Counted from the stretch's first letter, positions 19,167 through 29,133 are shown. The stretch: 37,999 nt of DNA from an uncultured Aquimarina sp. (GCA_937929895.1 CALFUO010000121.1:1-37999), one strand, 5' to 3'. The notes: generated from the sequence alone by a model not told the origin. Translations and numbers: made by a program.

Positions 19167-21167
19167 ATGGAATTTCAACTTGTTTCTGAATTTGCTCCTA
19201 CCGGAGATCAACCACAAGCCATATCTGAAATTGTTTCGGGTATAGAAAGTGGAACGCGATATCAAACTTTATTAGGGGTCACTGGTTCTGGTAAAACTTT
19301 TACGGCGGCTAATGTCGTCGCTTCTGTACAGCGCCCTACTCTTGTTTTAGCACACAATAAAACCTTAGCAGCTCAGTTGTATCAAGAGTTCAAACAGTTT
19401 TTTCCTAACAATGCTGTAGAATATTTTGTATCCTACTATGATTATTACCAACCCGAAGCTTTTATCCCAACTACGGGAACATATATAGAAAAAGATTTAT
19501 CGATTAACGATGAATTAGAAAAACTACGCTTAAGTACTACTTCTTCCTTACTTTCAGGAAGAAGAGATGTCTTAGTAGTAGCTTCCGTATCTTGTTTATA
19601 TGGTATCGGAAATCCTATCGAATTTCAGAAAAATGTTATACAACTAGAACAAGATCAAATCATATCGCGTACTCAGCTATTGCAACAGTTAGTACAATCT
19701 CTTTATTCTAGAACTGAAGCCGAGTTCCTTCATGGAAACTTTAGAATCAAGGGAGATACAGTTGATGTTTTTCCTAGCTATGCGGATTATGCATATCGTA
19801 TTCACTTTTTTGGAGATGAAATCGAATTGATAGAATCATTCGACCCTCAAACCAAAGCAATTATTGAAGAATTCGAACGCTTGACTATTTACCCTGCAAA
19901 TATGTTTGTTACTTCGAAAGAAGTATTAAATGGTGCAATTGATCAAATTGCTTTAGATTTAGGTAAACAAGTAGAATATTTTAAGGAAATAGGGAAACCT
20001 TTAGAAGCGAAACGCTTGGAAGAACGTACTAACTTTGATTTAGAAATGATTAAAGAATTAGGGTATTGTTCGGGTATTGAAAACTATTCGCGCTACTTAG
20101 ACGGTCGTGCTCCTGGTACTCGACCATTCTGCTTATTAGATTATTTCCCCGATGACTTTTTAATGATTATTGATGAAAGTCATGTAACCGTGCCTCAGGT
20201 ACATGCGATGTATGGTGGGGATCGATCTAGAAAAGAAAATTTAGTTGAATATGGTTTTAGACTCCCCGCAGCAATGGACAACCGTCCTTTAAAATTTGAA
20301 GAGTTTGAAACCCTTCAAAAGCAAGTTCTTTACATTAGTGCGACTCCTGCTGATTACGAACTACAAAAGTGTGAAGGAATTTATACCGAACAAATCATAC
20401 GTCCCACAGGTTTGTTAGATCCAGTTATCGAAGTAAAGCCTAGTCAAAATCAAATCGATGATTTAGTAGAAGAAATGCACCTTCGTATTGAAAAAGACGA
20501 ACGTATCTTAGTTACCACACTGACTAAGCGTATGGCAGAAGAGTTAGCAAAGTACCTTACCAAAATCAATGTTCGTTGTCGTTACATTCACAGTGATATT
20601 GATACTCTAGAACGTGTCGAAATTATGCAAGATCTTCGTAAAGGACTTTTCGATGTACTTATCGGGGTAAATTTACTTCGTGAGGGACTAGACCTTCCTG
20701 AAGTATCACTTGTGGCTATTCTAGATGCCGACAAAGAAGGTTTTTTAAGAAATGTACGTTCTTTAACACAAACCATTGGTCGTGCAGCACGTAATGTTAA
20801 TGGGAAGGCAATAATGTATGCTGATAAAATTACAGACAGTATGCAAAAGACTATAGACGAAACAGAATACAGACGTGCAAAGCAAATTGCACATAATACA
20901 AAACACGGTATTAGTCCACAGGCTCTTAACAAACCAATAGATGAAAGTCTACGCTCTGTTAAGAACGAACCTTACAAATATGAAGCTGCTGAGAATTTAA
21001 AGGCTGCAGAAGAAGAGGTTGCTTATTTTACAAAAGACCAAATTCAAGCAAAGATTAAACAATTGCGTAAGGATATGGAAAAAGCAGCTAAAGATTTAGA
21101 TTTTATGTATGCTGCCAAATTAAGAGACGAAATTAAAATGTTACAAAAAAAAGTTAAGGCTGAATAG
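19167..21167 (+). CDS. uvrB: Excinuclease ABC subunit B
   Basis: 'FAPTGDQPQAISEIVSGIESGTRYQTLLGVTGSGKTFT...YYDYYQPEAFIP...ESHVTVPQVHAMYGGDRSRK' and C-terminal UVR motif. Confidence 0.98.
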   Translation: MEFQLVSEFAPTGDQPQAISEIVSGIESGTRYQTLLGVTGSGKTFTAANVVASVQRPTLVLAHNKTLAAQLYQEFKQFFPNNAVEYFVSYYDYYQPEAFIPTTGTYIEKDLSINDELEKLRLSTTSSLLSGRRDVLVVASVSCLYGIGNPIEFQKNVIQLEQDQIISRTQLLQQLVQSLYSRTEAEFLHGNFRIKGDTVDVFPSYADYAYRIHFFGDEIELIESFDPQTKAIIEEFERLTIYPANMFVTSKEVLNGAIDQIALDLGKQVEYFKEIGKPLEAKRLEERTNFDLEMIKELGYCSGIENYSRYLDGRAPGTRPFCLLDYFPDDFLMIIDESHVTVPQVHAMYGGDRSRKENLVEYGFRLPAAMDNRPLKFEEFETLQKQVLYISATPADYELQKCEGIYTEQIIRPTGLLDPVIEVKPSQNQIDDLVEEMHLRIEKDERILVTTLTKRMAEELAKYLTKINVRCRYIHSDIDTLERVEIMQDLRKGLFDVLIGVNLLREGLDLPEVSLVAILDADKEGFLRNVRSLTQTIGRAARNVNGKAIMYADKITDSMQKTIDETEYRRAKQIAHNTKHGISPQALNKPIDESLRSVKNEPYKYEAAENLKAAEEEVAYFTKDQIQAKIKQLRKDMEKAAKDLDFMYAAKLRDEIKMLQKKVKAE

Positions 21168-21187
21168 CTTTTTAACCAGTAACCCAT

Positions 21188-21407
21188 TAGCATCCGAAAC
21201 TTTAGAATATAGACCGTTTCACTGAAAGAGAAGAGAAAATAGACTTTTATATATCAATACATTGGATGTTTTCGTCTAAGACTTTTTCAATCCATTTTAG
21301 AAAATATATTTTCTGAAATTTTTAGCTTTAAAAATTCACAAGACACTCTAAATAAAATATTTAATATTAATTATCATTTCTAAAACTTAAAACTTTCGGA
21401 TACTAGT
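21188..21407. repeat. Possible MITE-like element with terminal inverted repeats
   Basis: Left TAGCATCCGAAACTTT (21188-21203) pairs with right AAACTTTCGGATACTA (21390-21405) with 2 mismatches; the right terminus AAACTTTCGGATACTAGT also occurs at 16719-16736. Confidence 0.45.
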
Positions 21408-21505
21408 GCCATCAACCTTAACTTTAAAATAACCAATATTAATCAATACATCTATATTCTAAATAAGTAATCATCTACCTAAAACTTAAAAAGTCTTAGC
21501 AACTT

Positions 21506-21663
21506 ATACCAATTCTGAAATAATAGGGTTGTAATGAAATGAAAAAAACGCTAGTTCAAGGCATAAAATTTCAGAATAGCCTTAGTTATTATTAAATTTT
21601 ATAACATAGAAATAGTAGAAAAGATGTATCGTTTTAGCGATTGTATTATTTCCGAATTGGTAT
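21506..21663. repeat. MITE-like palindromic element, 158 bp
   Basis: ATACCAATTCTGAAATAATA (21506-21525) versus the reverse complement of TATTATTTCCGAATTGGTAT (21644-21663): 19/20 match. Confidence 0.75.
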
Positions 21664-22502
21664 TAGTGTTTCAAACTAAAATCACGATTGCTTACACCTT
21701 TTATATCTTCTAAAAACATTGCTAATTTCTCTGGGTTTACTAATGTTCTTGTAGTCTCATCTAAACCCTGCATTAATTGCCTATCATTATTAAAAGTCAA
21801 ATAATAATATTTTCCTGAAGTATCACTGCTATAATTAATATGAATTTGGTGGTTTATAGGATCATCGAAGATAGTAATTTCCTCTTCGGCATCTTCATAC
21901 TTCAACGTTTTTTCTATAACCGATGTTCCTTTTCCATATACCTCTTCAGTTTCGACAATGGCTTGGGGGTTATTAATTAATCGTTCTGTTAACTTTTCTA
22001 TTTTAATGAAGTTAGGATCTTTATATACAGGTTTAGACAAAATAAAATCCTTTTGAGCATATTCTTCTAATAATCTATTTCCTAAATCGATAGCTTCTTG
22101 AAGCTGATCCGGTGTCAATTCATCAAAATAAATATCATTATACATGTTATTTTCAAAATCTACAACATCGTATCTATAACCATCTAATTCCGTGCTTTTA
22201 GGGTTTTGACTATGAATGGTTAAAGTATGTATATGGTTTGAAAATGTTAATGCTGTTAGATCTTGCTCTTCACGAACCTTCAAAATATAATTATCAGATA
22301 GCGCTACCTCGAATACCCCTTCTTCTGCTTCTTTATAAAGTCCTCTCTCTTTTATTTTATCTCGGATATCTAAATAATATTCATTGTTCCACTTGCTCCC
22401 CTTATTTAGTTTTCCTTCTTTAGTTGCATCTGTTTTTTGCCCAAATGCAAAAAAAGAAACTAACGTAATTGACAGTATTAATGACTTTTTACAGCTTTTC
22501 AT
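21663..22502 (-). CDS. Hypothetical exported protein
   Basis: 279-aa ORF with signal peptide MKSCKKSLILSITLVSFFAFGQ. Confidence 0.7.
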   Translation of the reverse strand: MKSCKKSLILSITLVSFFAFGQKTDATKEGKLNKGSKWNNEYYLDIRDKIKERGLYKEAEEGVFEVALSDNYILKVREEQDLTALTFSNHIHTLTIHSQNPKSTELDGYRYDVVDFENNMYNDIYFDELTPDQLQEAIDLGNRLLEEYAQKDFILSKPVYKDPNFIKIEKLTERLINNPQAIVETEEVYGKGTSVIEKTLKYEDAEEEITIFDDPINHQIHINYSSDTSGKYYYLTFNNDRQLMQGLDETTRTLVNPEKLAMFLEDIKGVSNRDFSLKH

Positions 22503-22751
22503 AATCTCTATTTTTATATTTTCAGGGGTAACAAATCTGATCTTAAAGTATCAAACACACTATAAAGAAACAATCTAATTATTTGAATTACAAATATTTA
22601 ACATTAAAAATAGTTTTATAAACTCTACATTCAATACAATAACTTATTTATACATTTCAGGCAAAATCATTCTACAAGTAAACAAAACTTTGTTAAAAAT
22701 GGAGAGTCTTTAATTTTTTAGATTGCCCCTCATAGAATGCCCCTTTTCCTT

Positions 22752-22827
22752 TGCTAATTTTTTATGATTTGTAAAATTTCAAAAATCATCTTTTTCTTTT
22801 AAGGTAAATTCAAATAAGAACTGGTAT
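22752..22827. repeat. Second copy (right part) of the 14496-14657 element
   Basis: 75/76 identical to 14582-14657; the left terminal repeat is absent. Confidence 0.8.
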
Positions 22828-23038
22828 CAATTCAATTCGAAAATAATTCGGTTATAATAAAAATTGGTACAATAGCTGAGAAGAGTTACCTCTGTACTTT
22901 CAATTCCTTTATCCTATAAAAAATGATTTATACTATTGAAGGATTTCACTTTCGAATACATGAAGTGGTTAAAACGAAAGTAGCTTTCACTAACAATATA
23001 TATTGTTAAAATTGGTTTATCTAACTACCAAAAAAACA

Positions 23039-25669
23039 TTAAAAATTAAATCGAATGACTACATCGGGGGTTAACCGTAATGAATTTCTATTAAAAATAT
23101 CGATAAGAATATCTTCGGTTCCGACTTCTCTAAAACCTTGACCAATAATATTTTTTCGATTGTAAATATTACGTAGAGAAAAACCTAACATACCTCCCCA
23201 AGGCTTTTGGGCTTTTATATTAAATCGATACAAAACAGAGGCATCAAGTCTATGGTAGGCTTTAAATCTACGCGCATTAATTCCCTCTGGATCGAGTGAT
23301 AATCCCCCAAAGCCACTTTCATCAGACAATAATTGTGTGAAAGGTCTGGCACTAGAGTAATTCCAGCCTAAGGCAAACTCAAAGCCTTTTACTTTTAGGG
23401 TTTGTGAAATATTAAATACATGACGTTGATCGAAATTACTTGGAAAAGAATTTTCTTGTAGATTAGAAAAAGTAACGAAGGTTTTACTTAAAGAATACCC
23501 TAGCCAAAAACGATAATTATGGATTCTCTTCTTTAATAAAAAGTCGAATCCAATGCGTCTTTCTTTTCCTTTCTCTATATTATTATCATCTGTAGTTATA
23601 GAAACAAATTCTAAAATAGGATTACTCACAGATGTTATATCGCTAAGGTTTTTATAATACCCTTCTAAATCAAAATTCCAGCCGTTGGAGGTATATAAAA
23701 CGCCTAAAGTAAATTGTTTACTTTTTATAACAGGAATTGTAAATATTTCTCCGTCTCGTTTAGTTTCTCCTGAAAGTATCAATACATTGTCTGCTACAGG
23801 AAGCCCTTGTATTGATGGACTTACACTTCCGTAATCACTATAAGTTGTAATTTGCTGATTTTTTAATTCGGCAGAAGCGGTTATTCTAAAATTTTTAAAG
23901 ACTTCTACAGAAGAAAATAATCGAGGTTCTATAAAAAAACGATGCTGTCTGCTAAAATAAGATCCTCTAAGACCAATATGACTATTAATTTTTGAATCTT
24001 TATAAGTGTACTCTGAGTATAGTGTGTGGTGATTGTTAGACGCTGTTGTTTTATTCTCGAAAGAAACCTCCTGATTCCCATCTGTAAAAAACTCATCAGT
24101 AATATACTTTGTTTCATTATATGCATATTGATAGCCTACTGCTAAAGACTGTTTACTTGCAATAGGAATATCCAATGTATAACTTGCTCCTATATCCTTC
24201 AAATCATTATTCTGGATATAATTAAAATCTATCTTTTCTTCTTCATTAAACGCTCTTCTGTCAATCTTATACTTCGTCTCAAATGAAGAAAAATAAATAG
24301 TTGCCTTTTGTACACTATGCTGTAAGGATGTTTTTTTCCAACGTAAACTCGTCCCTACATTACTAATTTTATAAAAGTCTTCTTCTCTTAAAAAGGATGC
24401 ATCTCTAATTTCTTGAATCGGAGAAACATTATCTAATATGTTTTCTGAAAATATACTACTCAGTTGAAGGTTATTTCTTTCATTAGGATTCCAAATTGCT
24501 TTAAAGTTTGAATCGTGGAACGAAAACTTATCTTCTCTAGAAGCATCACTATTATCATCAGGAATATCTGCTCGAGTATTTTGAAATACTTTTTTTGAAA
24601 TATTATTAAAATTTATATTTTGATATAAGTCCGTAGTAGACCTTCGGAAAGCTGCTAATAGACCAACTTTTTTAGATAAAGGTATTTTTGCATACATATC
24701 AGCGTGGGTAAAATTAACCCCTCCTCCTATTTTAAATTCATTGGTTACATCATCATCTGAATTTATAATAATTGTCCCTGAAACACGATCTCCATAACGT
24801 ACACTCGTGCCGCCTCGATATACTTTTACATCTTTAACTATATAAGGATTGAATGTAGATATCTGATTGAAAAAATGACCTGTTTGGTATATTTTAATCC
24901 CATCCCATAACACCAAATTTTGATCAGGAGTTCCGCCCCTAATATATAAGCCTGCGGGGTCTTCTGTAGGACTATTTACCCCTGGTAGCAATTGTAAACT
25001 TTGTAGAACATCGGGCTCTACAAGCCCTGGAAGTACTTTCAGTTTTTTTGTCGATACGTTAATCGAAGCATCAGTGTCTTTTTGAATCCCTGTCGTAAGA
25101 TATTCTTTGATAACTACTTGATCTAAATGTTGTACTTCTGGCTGTAATCGTATCGTATCACATTTCGACCCCGAGAAATCTGAGGCTTTCATTGTTGTAG
25201 TCTTATATCCTAAATGAGATATCGAAATGGAATCCTTAGGACTTAATGAAACTCTAAAACTTCCCTTATTATCGGTAAGCTTAATGATATGCTGTCCTTT
25301 TAAAACATTGGCTTCAGTAATTTTTAAAAAAGAAATCGCATCAATTAAAGTACCACAGATTTCTATGGTTTCTGTATTTTCTATAAAAATGAAACTCTTA
25401 GCTTCAATTTGCTGCAGTACAAAAGAAGTTTGTTCTTTTAGTAAAGCTGATAATTCGTCTATAGAAATTGATCCCTGATCTATTGTAAGCTTCGTATTCT
25501 TAATATTTTCTACATCATAAGAAAAGGCTATTTGGTATTGATTTTCAAACGCTTTCAATACTTTTAATATAGGAATGTGTTTTTCAACCTTTACACGAGG
25601 ACTTTGTTGCGAATAACAAGATATCCCCAAAAAGAACAATAAGAATGTAACTCTGTGAAGATGGATCAT
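23039..25669 (-). CDS. TonB-dependent receptor with N-terminal STN domain and carboxypeptidase-like domain
   Basis: STN-like 'HIPILKVLKAFENQYQIAFSYDVENIKNTKLTIDQGSISIDELSALLKEQTSF', plug 'LQSLQLLPGVNSPTEDPAGLYIRGGTPDQNLVLWDGIKIY', beta-barrel tail. Confidence 0.93.
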   Translation of the reverse strand: MIHLHRVTFLLFFLGISCYSQQSPRVKVEKHIPILKVLKAFENQYQIAFSYDVENIKNTKLTIDQGSISIDELSALLKEQTSFVLQQIEAKSFIFIENTETIEICGTLIDAISFLKITEANVLKGQHIIKLTDNKGSFRVSLSPKDSISISHLGYKTTTMKASDFSGSKCDTIRLQPEVQHLDQVVIKEYLTTGIQKDTDASINVSTKKLKVLPGLVEPDVLQSLQLLPGVNSPTEDPAGLYIRGGTPDQNLVLWDGIKIYQTGHFFNQISTFNPYIVKDVKVYRGGTSVRYGDRVSGTIIINSDDDVTNEFKIGGGVNFTHADMYAKIPLSKKVGLLAAFRRSTTDLYQNINFNNISKKVFQNTRADIPDDNSDASREDKFSFHDSNFKAIWNPNERNNLQLSSIFSENILDNVSPIQEIRDASFLREEDFYKISNVGTSLRWKKTSLQHSVQKATIYFSSFETKYKIDRRAFNEEEKIDFNYIQNNDLKDIGASYTLDIPIASKQSLAVGYQYAYNETKYITDEFFTDGNQEVSFENKTTASNNHHTLYSEYTYKDSKINSHIGLRGSYFSRQHRFFIEPRLFSSVEVFKNFRITASAELKNQQITTYSDYGSVSPSIQGLPVADNVLILSGETKRDGEIFTIPVIKSKQFTLGVLYTSNGWNFDLEGYYKNLSDITSVSNPILEFVSITTDDNNIEKGKERRIGFDFLLKKRIHNYRFWLGYSLSKTFVTFSNLQENSFPSNFDQRHVFNISQTLKVKGFEFALGWNYSSARPFTQLLSDESGFGGLSLDPEGINARRFKAYHRLDASVLYRFNIKAQKPWGGMLGFSLRNIYNRKNIIGQGFREVGTEDILIDIFNRNSLRLTPDVVIRFNF

Positions 25670-26589
25670 TTATTTTTTAACACGATAAGTCCTTTTCCAT
25701 CGAATACATAACCAATATTCATAGGATCAAAGCTGGTTTTAAGTGCTGTTTTCAAATTATTATGCGTAAAAAAACCTGTAAATACTCTATTTAAATCAAT
25801 GCTTTCTGTGCGAATTTTAATGTTATACTGTCTTTCTAATTCTTGTATCAGTCGACCTAAAGGCACCTCCGAAAAACTACTTTTACCTTGTAACCAATCT
25901 GGTTGTGGGTTAGATATTTCAACTACAGAAAAGCCTTCTTTTGGAATATATTTAGCTCCTTTTCCGGGTGTAAGAATCACTTCTTGCTCCCCTTTTTGAA
26001 CACTTACTTTACCTTCATAGCAATGCACCTCGAATGTTTGGTCTCTAGCATACAAATTAAATGCTGTTCCTAAAACGGTCACTTTACCATTTTTGGTATT
26101 TACCACAAACGATGCTCCTTTCTTTACTTCAAAAAAAGCTTCTCCCTGTAATTGCAATACTTTGTCTTCTAAAAAAGATTTCTCATTATATTTTAAAGAG
26201 GAGTCCGCATTTAGGTGCACCACAGAATGATCCGGTAATGTTATGACATCCATTTGCCCATTCTTAGTATATACCGTAGTTATATCTTGAAAAAACAGGG
26301 CTTTTAATCCAATAAGTAATACAATTGTTGCTGCGGCACTATATAACCAAGTCATCGGTTTAATAACTCGAGACTTTTGATGCCCTTTATATGTGGCATT
26401 AAAATCCTTCTGCTCTTTCAATTTTTCTTCTATATCAAAAATAGGCTTATCGAATCGGTCAACACCTTTTAAGATATCCTTATACGCTAAATGGTCCTCT
26501 GTAGATTCAAAGGCTTGTTGATCCTCTTTAGAAAGATCTCCAGATAACCACTTTGCCAGAAAATTATTTTCATTGATATCTATTTTCAT
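25666..26589 (-). CDS. FecR family anti-sigma factor
   Basis: N-term 'NNFLAKWLSGDLSKEDQQAFE', TM helix, FecR domain 'VYTKNGQMDVITLPDHSVVHLNADSSLKYNEKSF...LQGEAFFEVKKG'; 4-nt ATGA overlap with the receptor start. Confidence 0.93.
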   Translation of the reverse strand: MKIDINENNFLAKWLSGDLSKEDQQAFESTEDHLAYKDILKGVDRFDKPIFDIEEKLKEQKDFNATYKGHQKSRVIKPMTWLYSAAATIVLLIGLKALFFQDITTVYTKNGQMDVITLPDHSVVHLNADSSLKYNEKSFLEDKVLQLQGEAFFEVKKGASFVVNTKNGKVTVLGTAFNLYARDQTFEVHCYEGKVSVQKGEQEVILTPGKGAKYIPKEGFSVVEISNPQPDWLQGKSSFSEVPLGRLIQELERQYNIKIRTESIDLNRVFTGFFTHNNLKTALKTSFDPMNIGYVFDGKGLIVLKNK

Positions 26590-26744
26590 AAGCCTTCTTT
26601 TTGGTTTCTTCCGTTAGATGCACTTGAAAACACTAGTTTTTTATAGAGTGCCGATGTAACGAAAGTATTGAGTTCTTTCTTTGTTAGTTTACCATATATC
26701 CATTTATACAAAAACTCATTTTGATGCTGCTCTAAAAATTCCAT
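26586..26744 (-). CDS. Small ORF (52 aa) resembling the FecR N-terminal anti-sigma segment
   Basis: MEFLEQHQNEFLYKWIYGKLTKKELNTFVTSALYKKLVFSSASNGRNQKEGL*; aligns with FecR 'NNFLAKWLSGDLSKEDQQAF'; starts 3 nt after the sigma-factor stop and overlaps the FecR start by ATGA. Not in the supplied track. Confidence 0.7.
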   Translation of the reverse strand: MEFLEQHQNEFLYKWIYGKLTKKELNTFVTSALYKKLVFSSASNGRNQKEGL

Positions 26745-26747
26745 AGA

Positions 26748-27266
26748 TTAAATATTAGGAGTTTTTATTTTTTTCCTCAGAATAACTAATGCTAATTGCA
26801 TTCGTTTTTCGACTGCTTTTACAGAGATTTCTAAGAGTTCTGCTATCTCTTTATAAGTTTTCTTCTCTATTCTATTCAATAAAAAAACCTCTCGTTGCCC
26901 CTCTTTTAAACCAGAAATAGCCCTATTCAAACGCTCCATAAATTCCCTTTCTTCCATTTGAAATTCAGGAGATTCGTTCGTGTAATTTTTTCGAGGCATT
27001 TGCTGATATTTTAACACTGTTTTTTGATGAATAATAAGATTGATCGAGGCGTTGTTTGCCGTCTTGTACAAAAAACTTTTTGCTGCTACTAAAAGTATCT
27101 TAGCACAATTGACCCATAATTTCGCAAAACTATCTTGCACAATATCTTGAGCTTTATCCATATCCCCATATTTGTAATACAAGTAATAGCATATTTTTTC
27201 AGCGTGCTCACGATATAATTGATCGTATATTTTTTCTTCACAAACACTAGCTACTTTCTCTGGCAT
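26748..27266 (-). CDS. ECF RNA polymerase sigma factor (FecI-like)
   Basis: sigma-2 'GDMDKAQDIVQDSFAKLW' and sigma-4 'LKEGQREVFLLNRIEKKTYKEIAELLEISVKAVEKRMQLAL'. Confidence 0.93.
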   Translation of the reverse strand: MPEKVASVCEEKIYDQLYREHAEKICYYLYYKYGDMDKAQDIVQDSFAKLWVNCAKILLVAAKSFLYKTANNASINLIIHQKTVLKYQQMPRKNYTNESPEFQMEEREFMERLNRAISGLKEGQREVFLLNRIEKKTYKEIAELLEISVKAVEKRMQLALVILRKKIKTPNI

Positions 27267-27422
27267 CTTTTAAAAAATTAAAGCGCTGTAATCCACTCCC
27301 TCAATGCAAGTATGCGGGGTATGTAACCGAAAACAACTTTTGTTAAAATGCGAGGCAAGCCTCGTGAAATTCGACTCATAATATGAGGTTCAATTATTAG
27401 GACAAAATATATAAATAAAGCA

Positions 27423-28010
27423 TTACCAAGTATACCCGATGGTAAAACGTAAAAGTAATCCTATCTCATTTTTTGTGCTTCTATCAAATGCACCCAAACG
27501 GGTTCTATAATCTAAAGATGCATTTGTTTCTGCAGTAAAACCTTTTAATGCTTTTTTAAATACCCATTGATATCCTGTTTTTGCGGCTATACCAACCCAT
27601 AATTCTTCTGCTCCTTTAATAATCATATTATTTTCTTTCAGTGCATTAAAGTTATTATAAACGGTTAATATCCCTCCGCCCATAAAAAATCCTTTGGGAG
27701 CTTTCTTTCTTTTTGATAAATAACGTCTTATATCTGTTTCGACAAATAGGTTATAGCTTCTTTCAGACATTTTACTATCAAAACGTCTTTTGCTAAAGTC
27801 CTGAAATAATTCAATTTCTAATGATGTTTTAGGCTTTATAACACGCTCGTAGCCTATACCAATAGCTCCTCCTAATGCATCGATAGGGTGTATTTTGATT
27901 ATATTTTTAGGTTTAAAATCTGTTTGCTGTTTCTCTTTTTTTGTTTCCTGAGCACTTAATGATACTATCATTAATAATCCTAAAAGAATACTCCAATCTA
28001 TTTTTTTCAT
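27423..28010 (-). CDS. Hypothetical outer-membrane beta-barrel-like protein
   Basis: 195 aa, signal peptide, alternating beta-strand pattern ending 'LLLRFTIGYTW'. Confidence 0.65.
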   Translation of the reverse strand: MKKIDWSILLGLLMIVSLSAQETKKEKQQTDFKPKNIIKIHPIDALGGAIGIGYERVIKPKTSLEIELFQDFSKRRFDSKMSERSYNLFVETDIRRYLSKRKKAPKGFFMGGGILTVYNNFNALKENNMIIKGAEELWVGIAAKTGYQWVFKKALKGFTAETNASLDYRTRLGAFDRSTKNEIGLLLRFTIGYTW

Positions 28011-28034
28011 AATTCTAATTTATATGTGGTTCGG

Positions 28035-28089
28035 TTAAAACTTTACCCTCCTAAAACACATGAATTGATAAATACCCTAATAAAAATTT
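28035..28089 (-). promoter_or_regulatory. Duplicated 5' element, copy 1 (contains 8-codon ORF MCFRRVKF*)
   Basis: 48/55 gapless identity with 29134-29188; both lie just upstream of a minus-strand CDS. Confidence 0.65.
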
Positions 28090-28183
28090 CATTTAAAATA
28101 AACTACCTCGGGGCAAGCATTGGGGTCTTTGTATCCCTTTGGCAGCGTGAATAAAAAATTGATCAAAAGGCTAGTAGTTATTA

Positions 28184-29119
28184 TTATTCTATACCAAATG
28201 CTTCCTTAAAACCCTGTGTAATAAAATCGAAAAAGGTTTCACTATAATTCCCACTTCCTGCAATTATGTTGGCATTTTTCAATTCTAAAAACTCTATTTC
28301 TTCTGTTGTGAGTCGACCAACCGCTTCATCAGTTGCTCCATAGATATACGTTACGGAAGATAGATCCTCAATAGGTTTAAAGAGTTTCGTATATCTGTTC
28401 ATCCCTATTCCTGCAGTTATTTTGGCTAGGTTTCTTTCATCCACTCCAACAACAGGTTCTGGATCAATCATAGGGGTAACTCCATTTTCAAAAAAACCAT
28501 TTATCCCTTCTAAAGACCATTGCCATATAATGTCATTGATATCTAACCTTCCTGTGATAATTAAATACTTATCAGCACTATCTATTCCTTTTTTAGCAAT
28601 AAGTTCTTGTGTGATAAAAGCACCAAATGAAATTCCTAATACATATACCGTCCTTCCCTGATCTTTAAAATAGGTAACTACTTTATATAGCATTTCTATA
28701 CTTTCTGTATTCAATGCAATTGCTTGATCTAATGTAATGCCATTACCATCTAATATACTTGGATTCAACGTTTGCGCTTGATGCACATTTACCGCTAAAA
28801 GATCTGCGGTGTTAAGACTTTCGACTATCAAGTCTACTTCAAAAGTGCTGAACTCTGTTGAAGGATCACTTTGTGCATTAATTATGACTGTTGAAGCATT
28901 TTCATTTCCTTTAAAGTAGATTAACTCTTTAATTTCTTCTGATATTCCTTTCTTTTCCGAAGAAGGTCTGTCATCATCCTTAGAACAGGAAGCTAAAACA
29001 ATTGATAAAAATGCGATTAGTATTAAATTCGAAACTAAATGAACTTGACTAAAATTTATCCTTTTTGCCCCCCTTGATACTAATAATTTCTCAATAGCAC
29101 TCTGATTGTATTTTTTCAT
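28184..29119 (-). CDS. Putative alpha/beta-hydrolase lipoprotein
   Basis: 'VYVLGISFGAFITQELIAKKG' GxSxG nucleophile-elbow-like motif; lipobox 'LASCSKDDD'. Confidence 0.65.
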   Translation of the reverse strand: MKKYNQSAIEKLLVSRGAKRINFSQVHLVSNLILIAFLSIVLASCSKDDDRPSSEKKGISEEIKELIYFKGNENASTVIINAQSDPSTEFSTFEVDLIVESLNTADLLAVNVHQAQTLNPSILDGNGITLDQAIALNTESIEMLYKVVTYFKDQGRTVYVLGISFGAFITQELIAKKGIDSADKYLIITGRLDINDIIWQWSLEGINGFFENGVTPMIDPEPVVGVDERNLAKITAGIGMNRYTKLFKPIEDLSSVTYIYGATDEAVGRLTTEEIEFLELKNANIIAGSGNYSETFFDFITQGFKEAFGIE

Positions 29120-29133
29120 GATGTTTTCTTGTT

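Noticed and set aside
20588-20932. 114-aa antisense ORF in the track
   Set aside because: Antisense to conserved uvrB; no domain; a typical shadow ORF.
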